From assembly GCA_016124515.1 (NCBI GenBank), contig WGNN01000040.1:1-41868 (forward strand): 41,868 bases of DNA, given 5' to 3'. A program made the position numbers and the translations under genes. The stretch comes from a bacterium. Lineage in GTDB: Bacteria > Bacteroidota > Bacteroidia > CAILMK01 > JACPUW01. Within the stretch, counting starts at the first letter, position 1. Every line of letters starts with the position of its first letter. The notes beneath the pieces are model-generated. The model was not told where the DNA came from, did no database searches, and saw only the letters and a list, made by a program, of their open reading frames with translations. This document shows positions 31,693-39,724 of this stretch, piece after piece.

Positions 31693-31971
31693 TTAATCTT
31701 TTTCAATATCAATTTCAGAATCCTTTCCCAGTTTGTCAAGTTCATCACCGTATTTATTCTTCAGTTCATTCCAGGAAGTATTTATTGACGCATCTTTTTC
31801 CATCTCGTATTGACGGACACGGTCCATAAAGCCTTTGGTATAATCGCTTGGTTCATTATCAGGTGTATGCATACCCTTAAGTAAGTGAGGCATATAATTG
31901 CATATCATATCTGCATGATTATATGCCTTAAGGTATTCTTTAGATGGATTTTTTTGATTTTCTTCATTCAT
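31693..31971 (-). CDS. Small hypothetical protein upstream of the coupling protein
   Basis: 92 residues, acidic and helical (MNEENQKNPSKEYLKAYNHA, DYTKGFMDRVRQYEMEKDAS), without motif. It starts 3 bp after the 31975 gene stop and ends 9 bp before the interrupted coupling-protein frame, so it belongs to the same leftward operon. It may be a mobilization accessory protein. Function unknown. Confidence 0.72.
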   Translation of the reverse strand: MNEENQKNPSKEYLKAYNHADMICNYMPHLLKGMHTPDNEPSDYTKGFMDRVRQYEMEKDASINTSWNELKNKYGDELDKLGKDSEIDIEKD

Positions 31972-31974
31972 ACA

Positions 31975-32244
31975 TCAGAACTTTTCTCTTGCCTTGCTTT
32001 CAAGAAATTCTTCAATCGAAACCCTATCATAAAGAATGAGCTTGCTAGTAGGTTGGGAGTACCGAATGCATCCCTCATTTCGAAATTTCAATAGGGTAGT
32101 AGGTGATGATATTCGCAGGATGTTCATTGCTTCGTCAGTATCGATCCAGCGATCAATAGGTGCTTTGTATTTTTCACTAAGACGCTCTACCACTTGTTCA
32201 ATCATGGCAAAGAATGCTTCATCTTCGATACAAATGACTTGCAT
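31975..32244 (-). CDS. Excisionase/MerR-like DNA-binding protein
   Basis: 89 residues. The C-terminal 55 residues carry a winged helix-turn-helix of the excisionase/AlpA type: WIDTDEAMNILRISSPTTLL, KFRNEGCIRYSQPTSKLILY, DRVSIEEFLES, the usual layout of 'W-L-x-x-x-E-x-A-x-x-L-x-I-S-x-x-T-L', then a hairpin wing and an ending helix. Proteins of this kind in Bacteroidetes mobile elements direct excision or regulate transfer operons. It is the last island gene before the tRNA and the first of the leftward coupling-protein operon; a palindrome lies 10 bp upstream. Confidence 0.85.
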   Translation of the reverse strand: MQVICIEDEAFFAMIEQVVERLSEKYKAPIDRWIDTDEAMNILRISSPTTLLKFRNEGCIRYSQPTSKLILYDRVSIEEFLESKAREKF

Positions 32245-32253
32245 TTCAATTAT

Positions 32254-32346
32254 GGCTTAATTTTAAGCCAATTTACAGAAATAAAGTTAATGTACAAATG
32301 GAATGGAGTAAGAATGATTTTCACATGCAAATTACATGCACATGCA
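32254..32346. promoter_or_regulatory. Operator and repeats at the island end next to the tRNA
   Basis: GGCTTAATTTTAAGCC (32254-32269) has 7-bp inverted arms and lies 10 bp before the HTH gene start, a likely autoregulatory site. ACATGCA occurs three times at 32323-32329, 32334-32340 and 32340-32346, a short direct-repeat cluster of the kind bound by recombinases or excisionases near attachment sites. The exact island end lies probably between here and the tRNA. Confidence 0.5.
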
Positions 32347-32382
32347 ATTTTAGAATCTTTAAGATTTTGGCAAATGACATAA

Positions 32383-32418
32383 AAAAAGCCCCATCAATTT
32401 GTTCTGAAGGGGCTTTTT
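32383..32418 (-). terminator. Rho-independent terminator of the tRNA gene
   Basis: AAAAAGCCCC (32383-32392) and GGGGCTTTTT (32409-32418) form a 10-bp stem. Read on the minus strand it lies 6 bp after the tRNA 3' end and would end tRNA transcription; it could also stop transcripts from the other side. Confidence 0.75.
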
Positions 32419-32424
32419 GAACAG

Positions 32425-32498
32425 TGGGCCCACCAGGGCTCGAACCTGGGACCCCCTGATTATGAGTCAGGTGCTCTAACCGGCTGAGCTATAGGCCC
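32425..32498 (-). tRNA. tRNA with CAT anticodon (Met elongator or Ile2)
   Basis: 74 nt. The acceptor stem pairs GGGCCTA with TGGGCCC (one G-T), the D-arm contains AGCTCAG and GGTTAGAGC, the anticodon loop is CTCATAA, and the T-arm is GGTTCGAGCC. CCA is not encoded. The CAT anticodon with discriminator A and a GGGCCTA acceptor fits tRNA-Ile2, whose C34 is converted to lysidine, at least as well as elongator tRNA-Met; sequence alone does not decide. The 3' end faces the island, the usual geometry when a tyrosine recombinase uses a tRNA gene as target. Confidence 0.93.
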
Positions 32499-32622
32499 TA
32501 AAATGAATTGCTTCATTTTTAAGGGAGCGCAAAAGTAAAAGCAATTTTCAACTTTCTACTGCTTATCCAAAACTTTTTTGCAGCCATACCACCTTTCAAA
32601 TAGCTGCAAGCATTTTTGCAAC

Positions 32623-33237
32623 ATGATCAAGAACATACTTTTCGACCTGGGCGCGGTAATTCTCAAAATAAACCTTGAGGCTTACCTCAATGAATTGAAA
32701 CTTCTGGTACCCGGAGCTTCATTTGATTTTGACCACGAAAAACACCAATTCTATATGCAGTTTGAACGTGGCGCCATTGATGAACCTACCTTTTTTGCCA
32801 ATATGGAACAGGCACTTGAAACGCCGGTATCTATAGAAAAGCTGCAAACGGCCTGGTCAAAAATTTTGATAGAACCCTACCAAGAGTCGAAGGATTTTTT
32901 GGAGCGGGTCAACAGCACCCACCGCCTGTTTTTACTCAGCAACACCAATGCAGCGCATCGCCGCCAATTCGATGGCATTTTTGACCGCCATTGGGGCAAG
33001 GGCAGGTTTTATGCCTTTTTCGATCAGGTTTTTTACTCCTACCAAATGAATATGATAAAACCCCAACCCGAAATATTTGAAGCCGTACTCCAGGAAGCAA
33101 ATATTGCCGCCGCCGATACACTTTTTATAGACGACAACCTGGCCAATGTGCAGGCTGCATCAAAGCTGGGTTTTCATACATGGCACTTTGGCGGGGTAAA
33201 CGATTGGCCACTCATCCAATCAAAATTTGACTTGTAA
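32623..33237 (+). CDS. HAD-superfamily phosphatase (YihX-like)
   Basis: Start ATG at 32623 (MIKNILFDLGAVILKINLEA), 204 residues; a longer frame from 32578 runs through the tRNA-proximal promoter. Motif I is D8-L-G10, the form seen in YihX-type sugar phosphatases where the second Asp is replaced by Gly. Motif II is LLSNTNAAH, motif III the lysine in MIKPQPEIFE and motif IV LFIDDNLANV. The cap is the small helical type inserted after motif I. It likely hydrolyses a sugar phosphate in the cytoplasm. It is a chromosomal gene next to the island end and precedes the DUF4286 gene by 37 bp. Confidence 0.88.
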   Translation: MIKNILFDLGAVILKINLEAYLNELKLLVPGASFDFDHEKHQFYMQFERGAIDEPTFFANMEQALETPVSIEKLQTAWSKILIEPYQESKDFLERVNSTHRLFLLSNTNAAHRRQFDGIFDRHWGKGRFYAFFDQVFYSYQMNMIKPQPEIFEAVLQEANIAAADTLFIDDNLANVQAASKLGFHTWHFGGVNDWPLIQSKFDL

Positions 33238-33274
33238 CAGGTATTGGTCATATTTGCCGAAACTAATTTGAATT

Positions 33275-33577
33275 ATGGTAATATACAGCGTCACCGTGAC
33301 GGTTGATGAAGCGATAAAAGAAGATTGGGTGCGCTACATGAAAGAACAGCATATACCCGAGGTTATAGCCACCGGTTGTTTTACCGGCTATCGTTTTACG
33401 CGGGTTATTGGCACTTCTGAGGAAAAGGAAAACTCATTCAACGTGCAGTATTTCCTCGATTCTATGAAAGAAATGCACCGCTACCAGGTGCACTTTGCTC
33501 CGGCATTGCAAAAAGACCATTCTCAAAAATATGGAGACAAGGCGCTGGCATTCAGAACATTATTAGAAGAAATTTAG
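33275..33577 (+). CDS. DUF4286 family protein
   Basis: 100 residues, a small alpha/beta (ferredoxin-like) protein: MVIYSVTVTVDEAIKEDWVR, HIPEVIATGCFTGYRFTRVI, then NSFNVQYFLDSMKEMHRYQV. The pattern 'W-x-x-x-M-x-x-x-H-I-P-x-V-x-x-T-G' is that of DUF4286, widespread in Bacteroidetes; its function is unknown. It lies 2 bp before the M1 peptidase gene, which begins right after it. Confidence 0.88.
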   Translation: MVIYSVTVTVDEAIKEDWVRYMKEQHIPEVIATGCFTGYRFTRVIGTSEEKENSFNVQYFLDSMKEMHRYQVHFAPALQKDHSQKYGDKALAFRTLLEEI

Positions 33578-33579
33578 GA

Positions 33580-35382
33580 ATGAAAAATTTACTGTTTACT
33601 GCCTTAACCCTGTTGTGCAGCTTGCCGTCTATGGCCTATTGGCAGCAAAGGGTGGAGTATGTAATGCAAATAGAAATGCAGACCAACTACCACCAATTTA
33701 CAGGAAATCAAGAGCTTACCTACTACAACAATTCGCCCGATACGCTTTATCGGGTATTTTACCATTTGTATTTCAATGCTTTTCAGCCGGGTAGTATGAT
33801 GGATGTACGCTCGCGAACCATTGTTGATCCCGACCGCCGTATTGGGGACCGAATAGCCAACCTGAGCGAAGATCAAATTGGGTTTCAAATTGTAAAGAGC
33901 CTCGAACAAGACCAAAAATCACTGGAGTATTGGGTGGAAGGAACCGTGCTGGAAGCCCGCTTGGCTACACCACTTCTTCCGGGCCAAAAAACCGTTTTTA
34001 GCATGCAATTCGAAGCGCAGGTGCCTTTGCAAATTCGCCGTTGCGGAAGGCAAAATACCGAAGGAGTGGACTATTCCATGTCGCAGTGGTATCCAAAGTT
34101 GGCCGAGTACGACCAAGAAGGCTGGCACCCCGATCCATATATTTTCAGAGAATTTTACGGCGTTTGGGGCGATTTTGATGTGAGTATCACCATCGATTCG
34201 GCTTTTACCATTGGCGGCACTGGCATATTGCAAAACCCCACCGAAATTGGTCATGGCTACTGCAAGCCTTCAGAAGTGCAGCGCATTGGCGACCACCGCC
34301 TTACCTGGCGCTTTGTGGCCAAAAATGTGCACGATTTTGTGTGGGCTGCAGACCGCGATTACAAGCACCTGACCAAACAAATAGAGGGCGGACCACTGCT
34401 GCATTTTTTCTTCATAGCCAAAGACAGCCTGACCAAAGCCTGGTTCGACTTTCCTGATTTGGCGGCAAAAGGTTTCTCTTACCTCAGCGAGCACTTCGGC
34501 AAATATCCGTTTGCCCAATATTCCATTATACAAGGTGGCGATGGCGGAATGGAATATCCTATGGCAACCCTTATAACCGGAAGGCGCAAAATTGGCAGCC
34601 TGTTTGGCGTCACCATGCACGAGGGGGCACACTCGTGGTACCAAATGATGTTGGGTTCAAACGAAAGCAAATACCCTTGGATGGACGAAGGTTTTACCAA
34701 CTATGCCGGCAACGAAGCGTTCAACAAAGTGATGTTTCCCAACGGCAAAAACGATCCGCACAAAGGCTCTTTTTTATCCTATTATCAAATAGTGAAAGAA
34801 GGGCTTGAAGAACCCATGAGCACACATGCCGACCACTTTAACACCAATGCCGCGTATGGCAATGCCGCTTACTCAAAAGGCGAGCTGTTTTTGGTACAGC
34901 TGAAATATATTGTGGGAGCCAATGTGTTTAAAAAATCCATGTTGCGCTATTTCCGCGAATGGGCTTTTAAACATCCCAACCCAAACTCATTTATAAGAAT
35001 TCTGGAGAAGGAATCGGGAATGATACTCGATTGGTACCTCGACTATTGGGTCTATTCAACAAAAACCATTGATTATGCGGTATTAAAGCCTGAAAAAAGC
35101 CGCGATGGCTATGAAATAACCATAGAACGAGCGGGCTTAATGATGATGCCGGTGGAGGTGGAAGTAGTGTTTAAAGGGGGCAAGGTGCTTACCTACTACA
35201 TTCCCCTGCAACTGATGCATGGCAAAAAAAGCGGCGATTTTGTTTACCTCGATGGCTGGGCTTGGGTAGAGCGACAATATAGCTTTACCATAGACAAAGA
35301 AGTGGGAAAAATTGAAGCTGTGCGTTTGAATTTTGACCGAAATGTGGCTGATATTGACAGCAGCAACGATTTTTACGAATAA
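33580..35382 (+). CDS. Secreted M1-family metallopeptidase
   Basis: 600 residues. The N-terminus MKNLLFTALTLLCSLPSMA is a signal peptide. The aminopeptidase N-type N-terminal beta domain is followed by the catalytic domain with GGMEYP (322-327; the family's G-x-M-E-N), H347-E-G-A-H351 and E370 in WMDEGFTNYAG, so all zinc ligands are present. The C-terminal 150 residues form a helical and beta domain. It probably cleaves N-terminal residues from peptides in the periplasm or at the surface. Its end overlaps the convergent CobT-like gene by 10 bp. Confidence 0.9.
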   Translation: MKNLLFTALTLLCSLPSMAYWQQRVEYVMQIEMQTNYHQFTGNQELTYYNNSPDTLYRVFYHLYFNAFQPGSMMDVRSRTIVDPDRRIGDRIANLSEDQIGFQIVKSLEQDQKSLEYWVEGTVLEARLATPLLPGQKTVFSMQFEAQVPLQIRRCGRQNTEGVDYSMSQWYPKLAEYDQEGWHPDPYIFREFYGVWGDFDVSITIDSAFTIGGTGILQNPTEIGHGYCKPSEVQRIGDHRLTWRFVAKNVHDFVWAADRDYKHLTKQIEGGPLLHFFFIAKDSLTKAWFDFPDLAAKGFSYLSEHFGKYPFAQYSIIQGGDGGMEYPMATLITGRRKIGSLFGVTMHEGAHSWYQMMLGSNESKYPWMDEGFTNYAGNEAFNKVMFPNGKNDPHKGSFLSYYQIVKEGLEEPMSTHADHFNTNAAYGNAAYSKGELFLVQLKYIVGANVFKKSMLRYFREWAFKHPNPNSFIRILEKESGMILDWYLDYWVYSTKTIDYAVLKPEKSRDGYEITIERAGLMMMPVEVEVVFKGGKVLTYYIPLQLMHGKKSGDFVYLDGWAWVERQYSFTIDKEVGKIEAVRLNFDRNVADIDSSNDFYE

Positions 35383-36281
35383 CTGCCTGAAGCCAAAATC
35401 TGCCTGAGCAATCCTTCGGTGGCTTGCAGGTAAAATGCGTTTTCGGTGGGTGCCATGTGGCTGAAAATGCTGTTGATAGCCAATTGATTAACAAACTCGG
35501 CCAATACACCATGCTGCTCAATGGCTACAAATACGATATGCGGGGCTGCCTGTGGAAACATTTTGAGCACAACCGCAGCCGCAGCTATGGCCGACCAGCC
35601 TTCTACAAACATCAAATTGCCTTGCTCTATACCTGCCACCAGCATACCAACTAAAGTGGCTGTTTCGTATCCGCCAAATCTTTCCAGATGGCTGAAAGGG
35701 TGGGGGTCGTCAATGGCAATTCGGTCATAATTTTTGTTTAATGTGGCTTTATTTGCTGCAACAACATGGGCAAGTGAAGCGGTGCAACTGTACAGGCTTT
35801 TTATAAGAGCCTCGCAACACAAGTCATTGCCCGCACCTGCGTCAGTAAGATATATAGGGGAATTGTGCAGCGGGCTCACCAACTCTTTACCTTTATCAAT
35901 AGCGGCAAGTAGTCTGTGCGGCTCAAGGGCATTGCCCAAAAGGAAATTTTGTGCGCGCCCTATTTTTATGGTTTCCACCAGGTCAAGCGACTCAAAGTAG
36001 CGATCAACCGAAATGTCGAAGCAATATACTTCTTGATTGGTAGTAAAAAGCTGTCCGCTGTCGGCCTTTAAAACGAGATCGAGCGTGTAGTTTTTGGGTT
36101 TTAAACTATACTCGGAGTTGGCAATTCCCTGATCGCCAAAGAGCATAAAGGATTGGAAAACAAGGGATTCAGCAGTAATGTTTCTGAGCCTGAGTTGCTG
36201 GTAAATTTGGTTCCAAAGCAAGGGTGCATGGGCAAAGGTTGTCAATTGGGGCGCATGGTCAAAGGGCGCTTCAAGCTTCAT
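35373..36281 (-). CDS. CobT-like phosphoribosyltransferase-domain protein
   Basis: 302 residues. Residues about 190-250 (RIAIDDPHPFSHLERFGGYE, TATLVGMLVAGIEQGNLMFV, EGWSAIAAAAVVLKMF) match the nicotinate-nucleotide dimethylbenzimidazole phosphoribosyltransferase (CobT) family core, 'D-P-x-x-x-L-x-x-x-G-G-x-E-I-A-x-L-x-G'. Upstream, LTDAGAGNDLCCEALIKSLY is also CobT-like. The N-terminal 100 residues match less well, and the catalytic Glu near the C-terminus of CobT is not obvious. No other cobamide genes are nearby, so it may serve another base or be a divergent homologue. It starts 4 bp inside the preceding glucosaminidase gene. Confidence 0.72.
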   Translation of the reverse strand: MKLEAPFDHAPQLTTFAHAPLLWNQIYQQLRLRNITAESLVFQSFMLFGDQGIANSEYSLKPKNYTLDLVLKADSGQLFTTNQEVYCFDISVDRYFESLDLVETIKIGRAQNFLLGNALEPHRLLAAIDKGKELVSPLHNSPIYLTDAGAGNDLCCEALIKSLYSCTASLAHVVAANKATLNKNYDRIAIDDPHPFSHLERFGGYETATLVGMLVAGIEQGNLMFVEGWSAIAAAAVVLKMFPQAAPHIVFVAIEQHGVLAEFVNQLAINSIFSHMAPTENAFYLQATEGLLRQILASGSYS

Positions 36282-37720
36282 TTTTTCACCCTGATTTTGG
36301 TTCCTTCGCTCACAGCGGGGTTGCTCATTTTGTTTAAATCCATTATTTCGGCTACGGTAAGGCTATACATTCTTGATATAGAAAACAGGGTTTCGCCTTT
36401 CTGCACTTCATGAAACATAGCATTGCTGTTAATCGGGGCCGCGATTTCTTCTTCTTTGGGCATTTCTTTCTTTTCTTCGTTTTTCTCTTCAGCGGCTTCG
36501 TTTTCGGTAGCAATGGCCGCTTCGGCCCGTGGTTCTATGAGCAATTCCTGACCCACCTCAAGGTTGTCGGTGCTCAGGTTGTTTTGTGCTTTCAGGTCTT
36601 GCCAGCTCATGTTGTAGGCCCGCGCAATCGACATCAGGGTTTCGCCTTTGCCTACTATATGGTACAGGCCATCGGGTTTTTCAATCTCGTTTTTCTCGGC
36701 CACCGGTTCATTGTCGTCAACCGCTATATTTTTTGAAACCAAGTCAAACAATTCACCTTCATTGTCTATGGTGAAATATTTGAACGACAGGTTTTTATCA
36801 ACCGTTTTGGGTTTTATGGCGCGTTTGTCGTTAAGGCTTAGTTGCTCACCCACGGCAGGCACTTCCCCTTCTTCCAACAGGTTCAGCTTGTAGAGTTTCT
36901 TAAGCTTTATACCGCGCAATTGCGAAATGTATTGCATGGTTTCGCCTTCCTGTACCACATGCACTTCTTCAGCCTTCTTTATCTTTCTTTTCTTTGGTTT
37001 CAGGTAAATGATCATGCCTTTTTTGAGTGGCGTTTTTCGGTCTATATCGTTGTACTTATATATCTGCCATTCGGCGGTAAAGTACTTGTCGCGCAGTTCG
37101 CGAATGGTCATCTGTCCATCATAGGCCACTGCGGGTATTTCGTTGATGCTGAATACTTCCTTTTTGGTAAGGCGGTTGTTGGTGAATAACTTTTGGTCTT
37201 TCTCCTTGTCGTAGTTGTAAAGTTCGTAGCGCTCTATAATATTGATCAACAGGTCGGCATACTTTGGATTGGTGGCATAACCTGCCTTTTGCAAGCCATG
37301 CGCCCAACCTTTGTAGTCGGTGGTGCGCAGTTCAAAAAGGAAGGCATATCGCGAGCGACCGGTCAAAAACTCAGAGTGATCTACAAAACTTTCTTCTGCC
37401 GACTTATATACCCTGAAGCAGGATTCTATCAGCTCGCCATGTTCGTTTTTGTCATCGTCTTTAATGTAGAAGGTTTCGCCTTTCCAGTCGCTGTGGCATT
37501 TAATACCAAAGTGGTTTTTGGCTTTTACCGCCAAGTCGCTGTTGCCGCAACCCGACTCCAGATAACCTTGTGCCAGGGTGATACTTGCCGGTATGCCATG
37601 TTGGTGCATTTCGCTAATGGCAATGGCTTTGTAGGTACTTATGTACTCCTCAGGGGTGAGCTTGGCCCAGGCAGTCGAAAAAAAAAGCAAGCCGGGCAAC
37701 ATTAATCCTAAAATACGCAT
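36278..37720 (-). CDS. Secreted N-acetylglucosaminidase with three LysM repeats
   Basis: 480 residues. Signal peptide MRILGLMLPGLLFFSTAWA. Residues 25-170 are the GH73 glucosaminidase domain with E55 (AQGYLESGCGNSDLA) as the catalytic acid. LysM repeats are at about 253-297 (VHVVQEGETMQYISQL), 353-397 (YHIVGKGETLMSIARAY) and 435-479 (FHEVQKGETLFSISRMY), separated by a Glu-rich linker near 402-425. It cleaves peptidoglycan glycan chains and is likely involved in wall remodelling or cell separation. Overlaps the CobT-like gene by 4 nt. Confidence 0.93.
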   Translation of the reverse strand: MRILGLMLPGLLFFSTAWAKLTPEEYISTYKAIAISEMHQHGIPASITLAQGYLESGCGNSDLAVKAKNHFGIKCHSDWKGETFYIKDDDKNEHGELIESCFRVYKSAEESFVDHSEFLTGRSRYAFLFELRTTDYKGWAHGLQKAGYATNPKYADLLINIIERYELYNYDKEKDQKLFTNNRLTKKEVFSINEIPAVAYDGQMTIRELRDKYFTAEWQIYKYNDIDRKTPLKKGMIIYLKPKKRKIKKAEEVHVVQEGETMQYISQLRGIKLKKLYKLNLLEEGEVPAVGEQLSLNDKRAIKPKTVDKNLSFKYFTIDNEGELFDLVSKNIAVDDNEPVAEKNEIEKPDGLYHIVGKGETLMSIARAYNMSWQDLKAQNNLSTDNLEVGQELLIEPRAEAAIATENEAAEEKNEEKKEMPKEEEIAAPINSNAMFHEVQKGETLFSISRMYSLTVAEIMDLNKMSNPAVSEGTKIRVKK

Positions 37721-37916
37721 ACTGTAGTTTGATGATTCAAAATAATGGGTTTTTGAACGTTTAGCAGCGCTTTTTAATTGTCATTGATGTTGATAAACAA
37801 GGCGTTTATGCACACAAATGGGTGGGTGGATGCTTTGTTAAAACAAAATTCATAGATTTTATTTGAATAAGACACCAAAGATTTTTTTACTTTGTACCCT
37901 TAGAGACGACCAAATG

Positions 37917-38597
37917 ATGAAAAAAGCAGTTTTTGTGATGGTATTTCTGTCGGTTGCTGTGTTATCAAACGCGCAGTTCAGAGCAGTAAACCGACTTTCC
38001 TTTGAAACCAATATGGGTTTCAGCCTTATTCATGGTGACTTAGCACCATCAGCCATTAATGTTTCCATGCAATTGGGAGCAGGCTATTCATTCCTTAGAA
38101 GCATGGGTATTTGCGGTGCAGTAAACTACGCTTCACTTTCTTGTACAGGAGATCAGTATGGTCGCTCGTTTTCAGGAAGTGTGGTAGGTTTTCAATTTGA
38201 TTACGAAATCAATATCCCACAACTCCTTACCGACTACCCACAAACATTCCCTATCTCGCCATACATCAGGTTTGGTGCCGGTTACAACATCGCGCAAATC
38301 AGTTCATTGAATTTTAATGGTATAGGTGCCCCTATTTATCCTTTGACCGAGCAACAAGTAATGGCACAGTCTTATAAATCGCTTACCATACCTACTACTA
38401 TTGGTGCCTATTTCCGATTGAACTCTTATGCAGATATCAACTTGAAAATCAATTATGTGTATTGTGATTCCGACATGATTGATGGTAACCAACCTGTAAT
38501 TATTGGCAACCAATACAACGACAGCTATACCATGTTGATGGTGGGTGTGAGAATAAAATCATGGGACAGAAGAAAACCACACATTACCGGTAGATAG
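37917..38597 (+). CDS. Small outer-membrane beta-barrel protein
   Basis: 226 residues from the ATG at 37917; an ATG one codon upstream is equally possible, and an upstream TTG at 37863 is unlikely. Signal peptide MKKAVFVMVFLSVAVLSNA, cleaved before QFRAV. The rest is made of alternating amphipathic strands (SFETNMGFSLIHGDLAPSAI, VSMQLGAGYSFLRSMGICGA, LKINYVYCDSDMI, TMLMVGVRIKSW), as in OmpA-like or OmpW-like 8-stranded barrels of Bacteroidetes. No OmpA C-terminal domain. Located divergently from the glucosaminidase, separated by 196 bp. Confidence 0.85.
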   Translation: MKKAVFVMVFLSVAVLSNAQFRAVNRLSFETNMGFSLIHGDLAPSAINVSMQLGAGYSFLRSMGICGAVNYASLSCTGDQYGRSFSGSVVGFQFDYEINIPQLLTDYPQTFPISPYIRFGAGYNIAQISSLNFNGIGAPIYPLTEQQVMAQSYKSLTIPTTIGAYFRLNSYADINLKINYVYCDSDMIDGNQPVIIGNQYNDSYTMLMVGVRIKSWDRRKPHITGR

Positions 38598-38605
38598 TCT
38601 GAATT

Positions 38606-39718
38606 TTATTTCAGCTCTGAATAAAAATTTAAAATCGTCGTGGCGAGTGACTCCCACGACGATTTTTCTTTTATGGTATCTATACCGGCGGCAAAAACAG
38701 AAGCCGGAGTATCGAAAAAGGCTTTTGTCTGGGCTACAATTTGATCAACCGTGGGTTCATCTACTACCAAACCACTGTTGTAGGGTGCTACAGTTTCCTT
38801 TAATCCGCCCACATCAGTTACTATCACCGGCAAATTGTAGTGGTACGATATTGAAACCACACCACTTTGGGTGGCTGATTTGTAGGTGAGCATAGAAACA
38901 TCTGAAGCTGAATAAAAAGTGGCCACTTCATTGTCGTCAATATAGCGCACAAACTCTTTCACCTTTGATTTAACACCATGTTGTTCAATGAGTTTGGAGT
39001 ATTGGTTGTAGTCGCCATAGGGTTCGCCGGCTATGAGCAGCAAGTAATCTTCGGGCAAGTATTTCATTGCCTCAATAAGCAAATCGAGCCCTTTGTAGGA
39101 ACGGATGAAACCAAAAAACAACAAGACCTTTTTATCCTGCGGAATGCCGAGTTGTGCTCGTGCTTCATTTTTGTCTATTCGCGCCGGAAAATGATCGTAT
39201 AAGGGATGCAAGTGGTAGCGATAATCCGCATTGGGTTTTAGTTTGAGCAAGTCTTGTGTCACCTCGTTGCTCATGCAAATAAAACCATCGTTGGCATTGA
39301 GAAAATACTTGGCAAAGGCCAAATCTCCCGGACGTTTTTCATGTGGAATTACATTGTCAAGGATGGCTATTTTTTTAGCCTTTAGCCTGCGTGCTACCGT
39401 TCCCAGCGATGGCCCAAAATAAGGCAACCAAAACTTGCTGAGCATTAAATCGGGTTCGTATTTATTTATTTTGGCTGCTGCGCTCAGGTAGCTCAATGGG
39501 TTTGCGCTGTCAAGCACTGCGCTTGATTCTATAGGGTCGGCAATGTCGTTTTCGGTAACATATTGTGTTTTGCCAGGAAACAAAAAATTGGGGTACTGCC
39601 GCGTAAAGGTAAAGGCTTTAATGTCGGCACTTTTTTCCAGCTCGCGGTACAAGGCGGCATTGTATTGGGCAATACCACCTCTAAATGGGTAAAAGGTGGA
39701 TAGATAAGCTATTTTCAT
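38606..39718 (-). CDS. Glycosyltransferase family 1/4
   Basis: 370 residues, GT-B fold. The N-terminus MKIAYLSTFYPFRGGIAQYN is the typical first strand and Gly-rich loop. The C-terminal donor-binding half shows VLLFFGFIRSYKGLDLLIEA, LLLIAGEPYGDYNQY, the VSMLTYKSATQSGVVSISYH loop with S-G-V at the usual E-x-G-G-x-x place, and PVIVTDVGGLKETV. It transfers a sugar from a nucleotide donor to a surface glycan or lipid. It lies 6 bp after the GT9 gene in one operon, so both probably build the same polysaccharide. Confidence 0.9.
   Translation of the reverse strand: MKIAYLSTFYPFRGGIAQYNAALYRELEKSADIKAFTFTRQYPNFLFPGKTQYVTENDIADPIESSAVLDSANPLSYLSAAAKINKYEPDLMLSKFWLPYFGPSLGTVARRLKAKKIAILDNVIPHEKRPGDLAFAKYFLNANDGFICMSNEVTQDLLKLKPNADYRYHLHPLYDHFPARIDKNEARAQLGIPQDKKVLLFFGFIRSYKGLDLLIEAMKYLPEDYLLLIAGEPYGDYNQYSKLIEQHGVKSKVKEFVRYIDDNEVATFYSASDVSMLTYKSATQSGVVSISYHYNLPVIVTDVGGLKETVAPYNSGLVVDEPTVDQIVAQTKAFFDTPASVFAAGIDTIKEKSSWESLATTILNFYSELK
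38631..38666 (+). terminator. Strong bidirectional hairpin at convergent gene ends
   Basis: AAAATCGTCGTGG (38631-38643) pairs with CCACGACGATTTT (38654-38666), 13 bp, followed by TTCTT on the plus strand. It lies 33 bp after the barrel gene and inside the last 20 codons of the convergent glycosyltransferase, so the terminator overlaps coding sequence. Confidence 0.75.
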
Positions 39719-39724
39719 TTCACC

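Noticed and set aside
32425-32498. Search for a second copy of the tRNA 3' end as the far attachment site
   Set aside because: I found no convincing repeat of the T-arm and acceptor sequence elsewhere in the window, so the left island boundary is not called.
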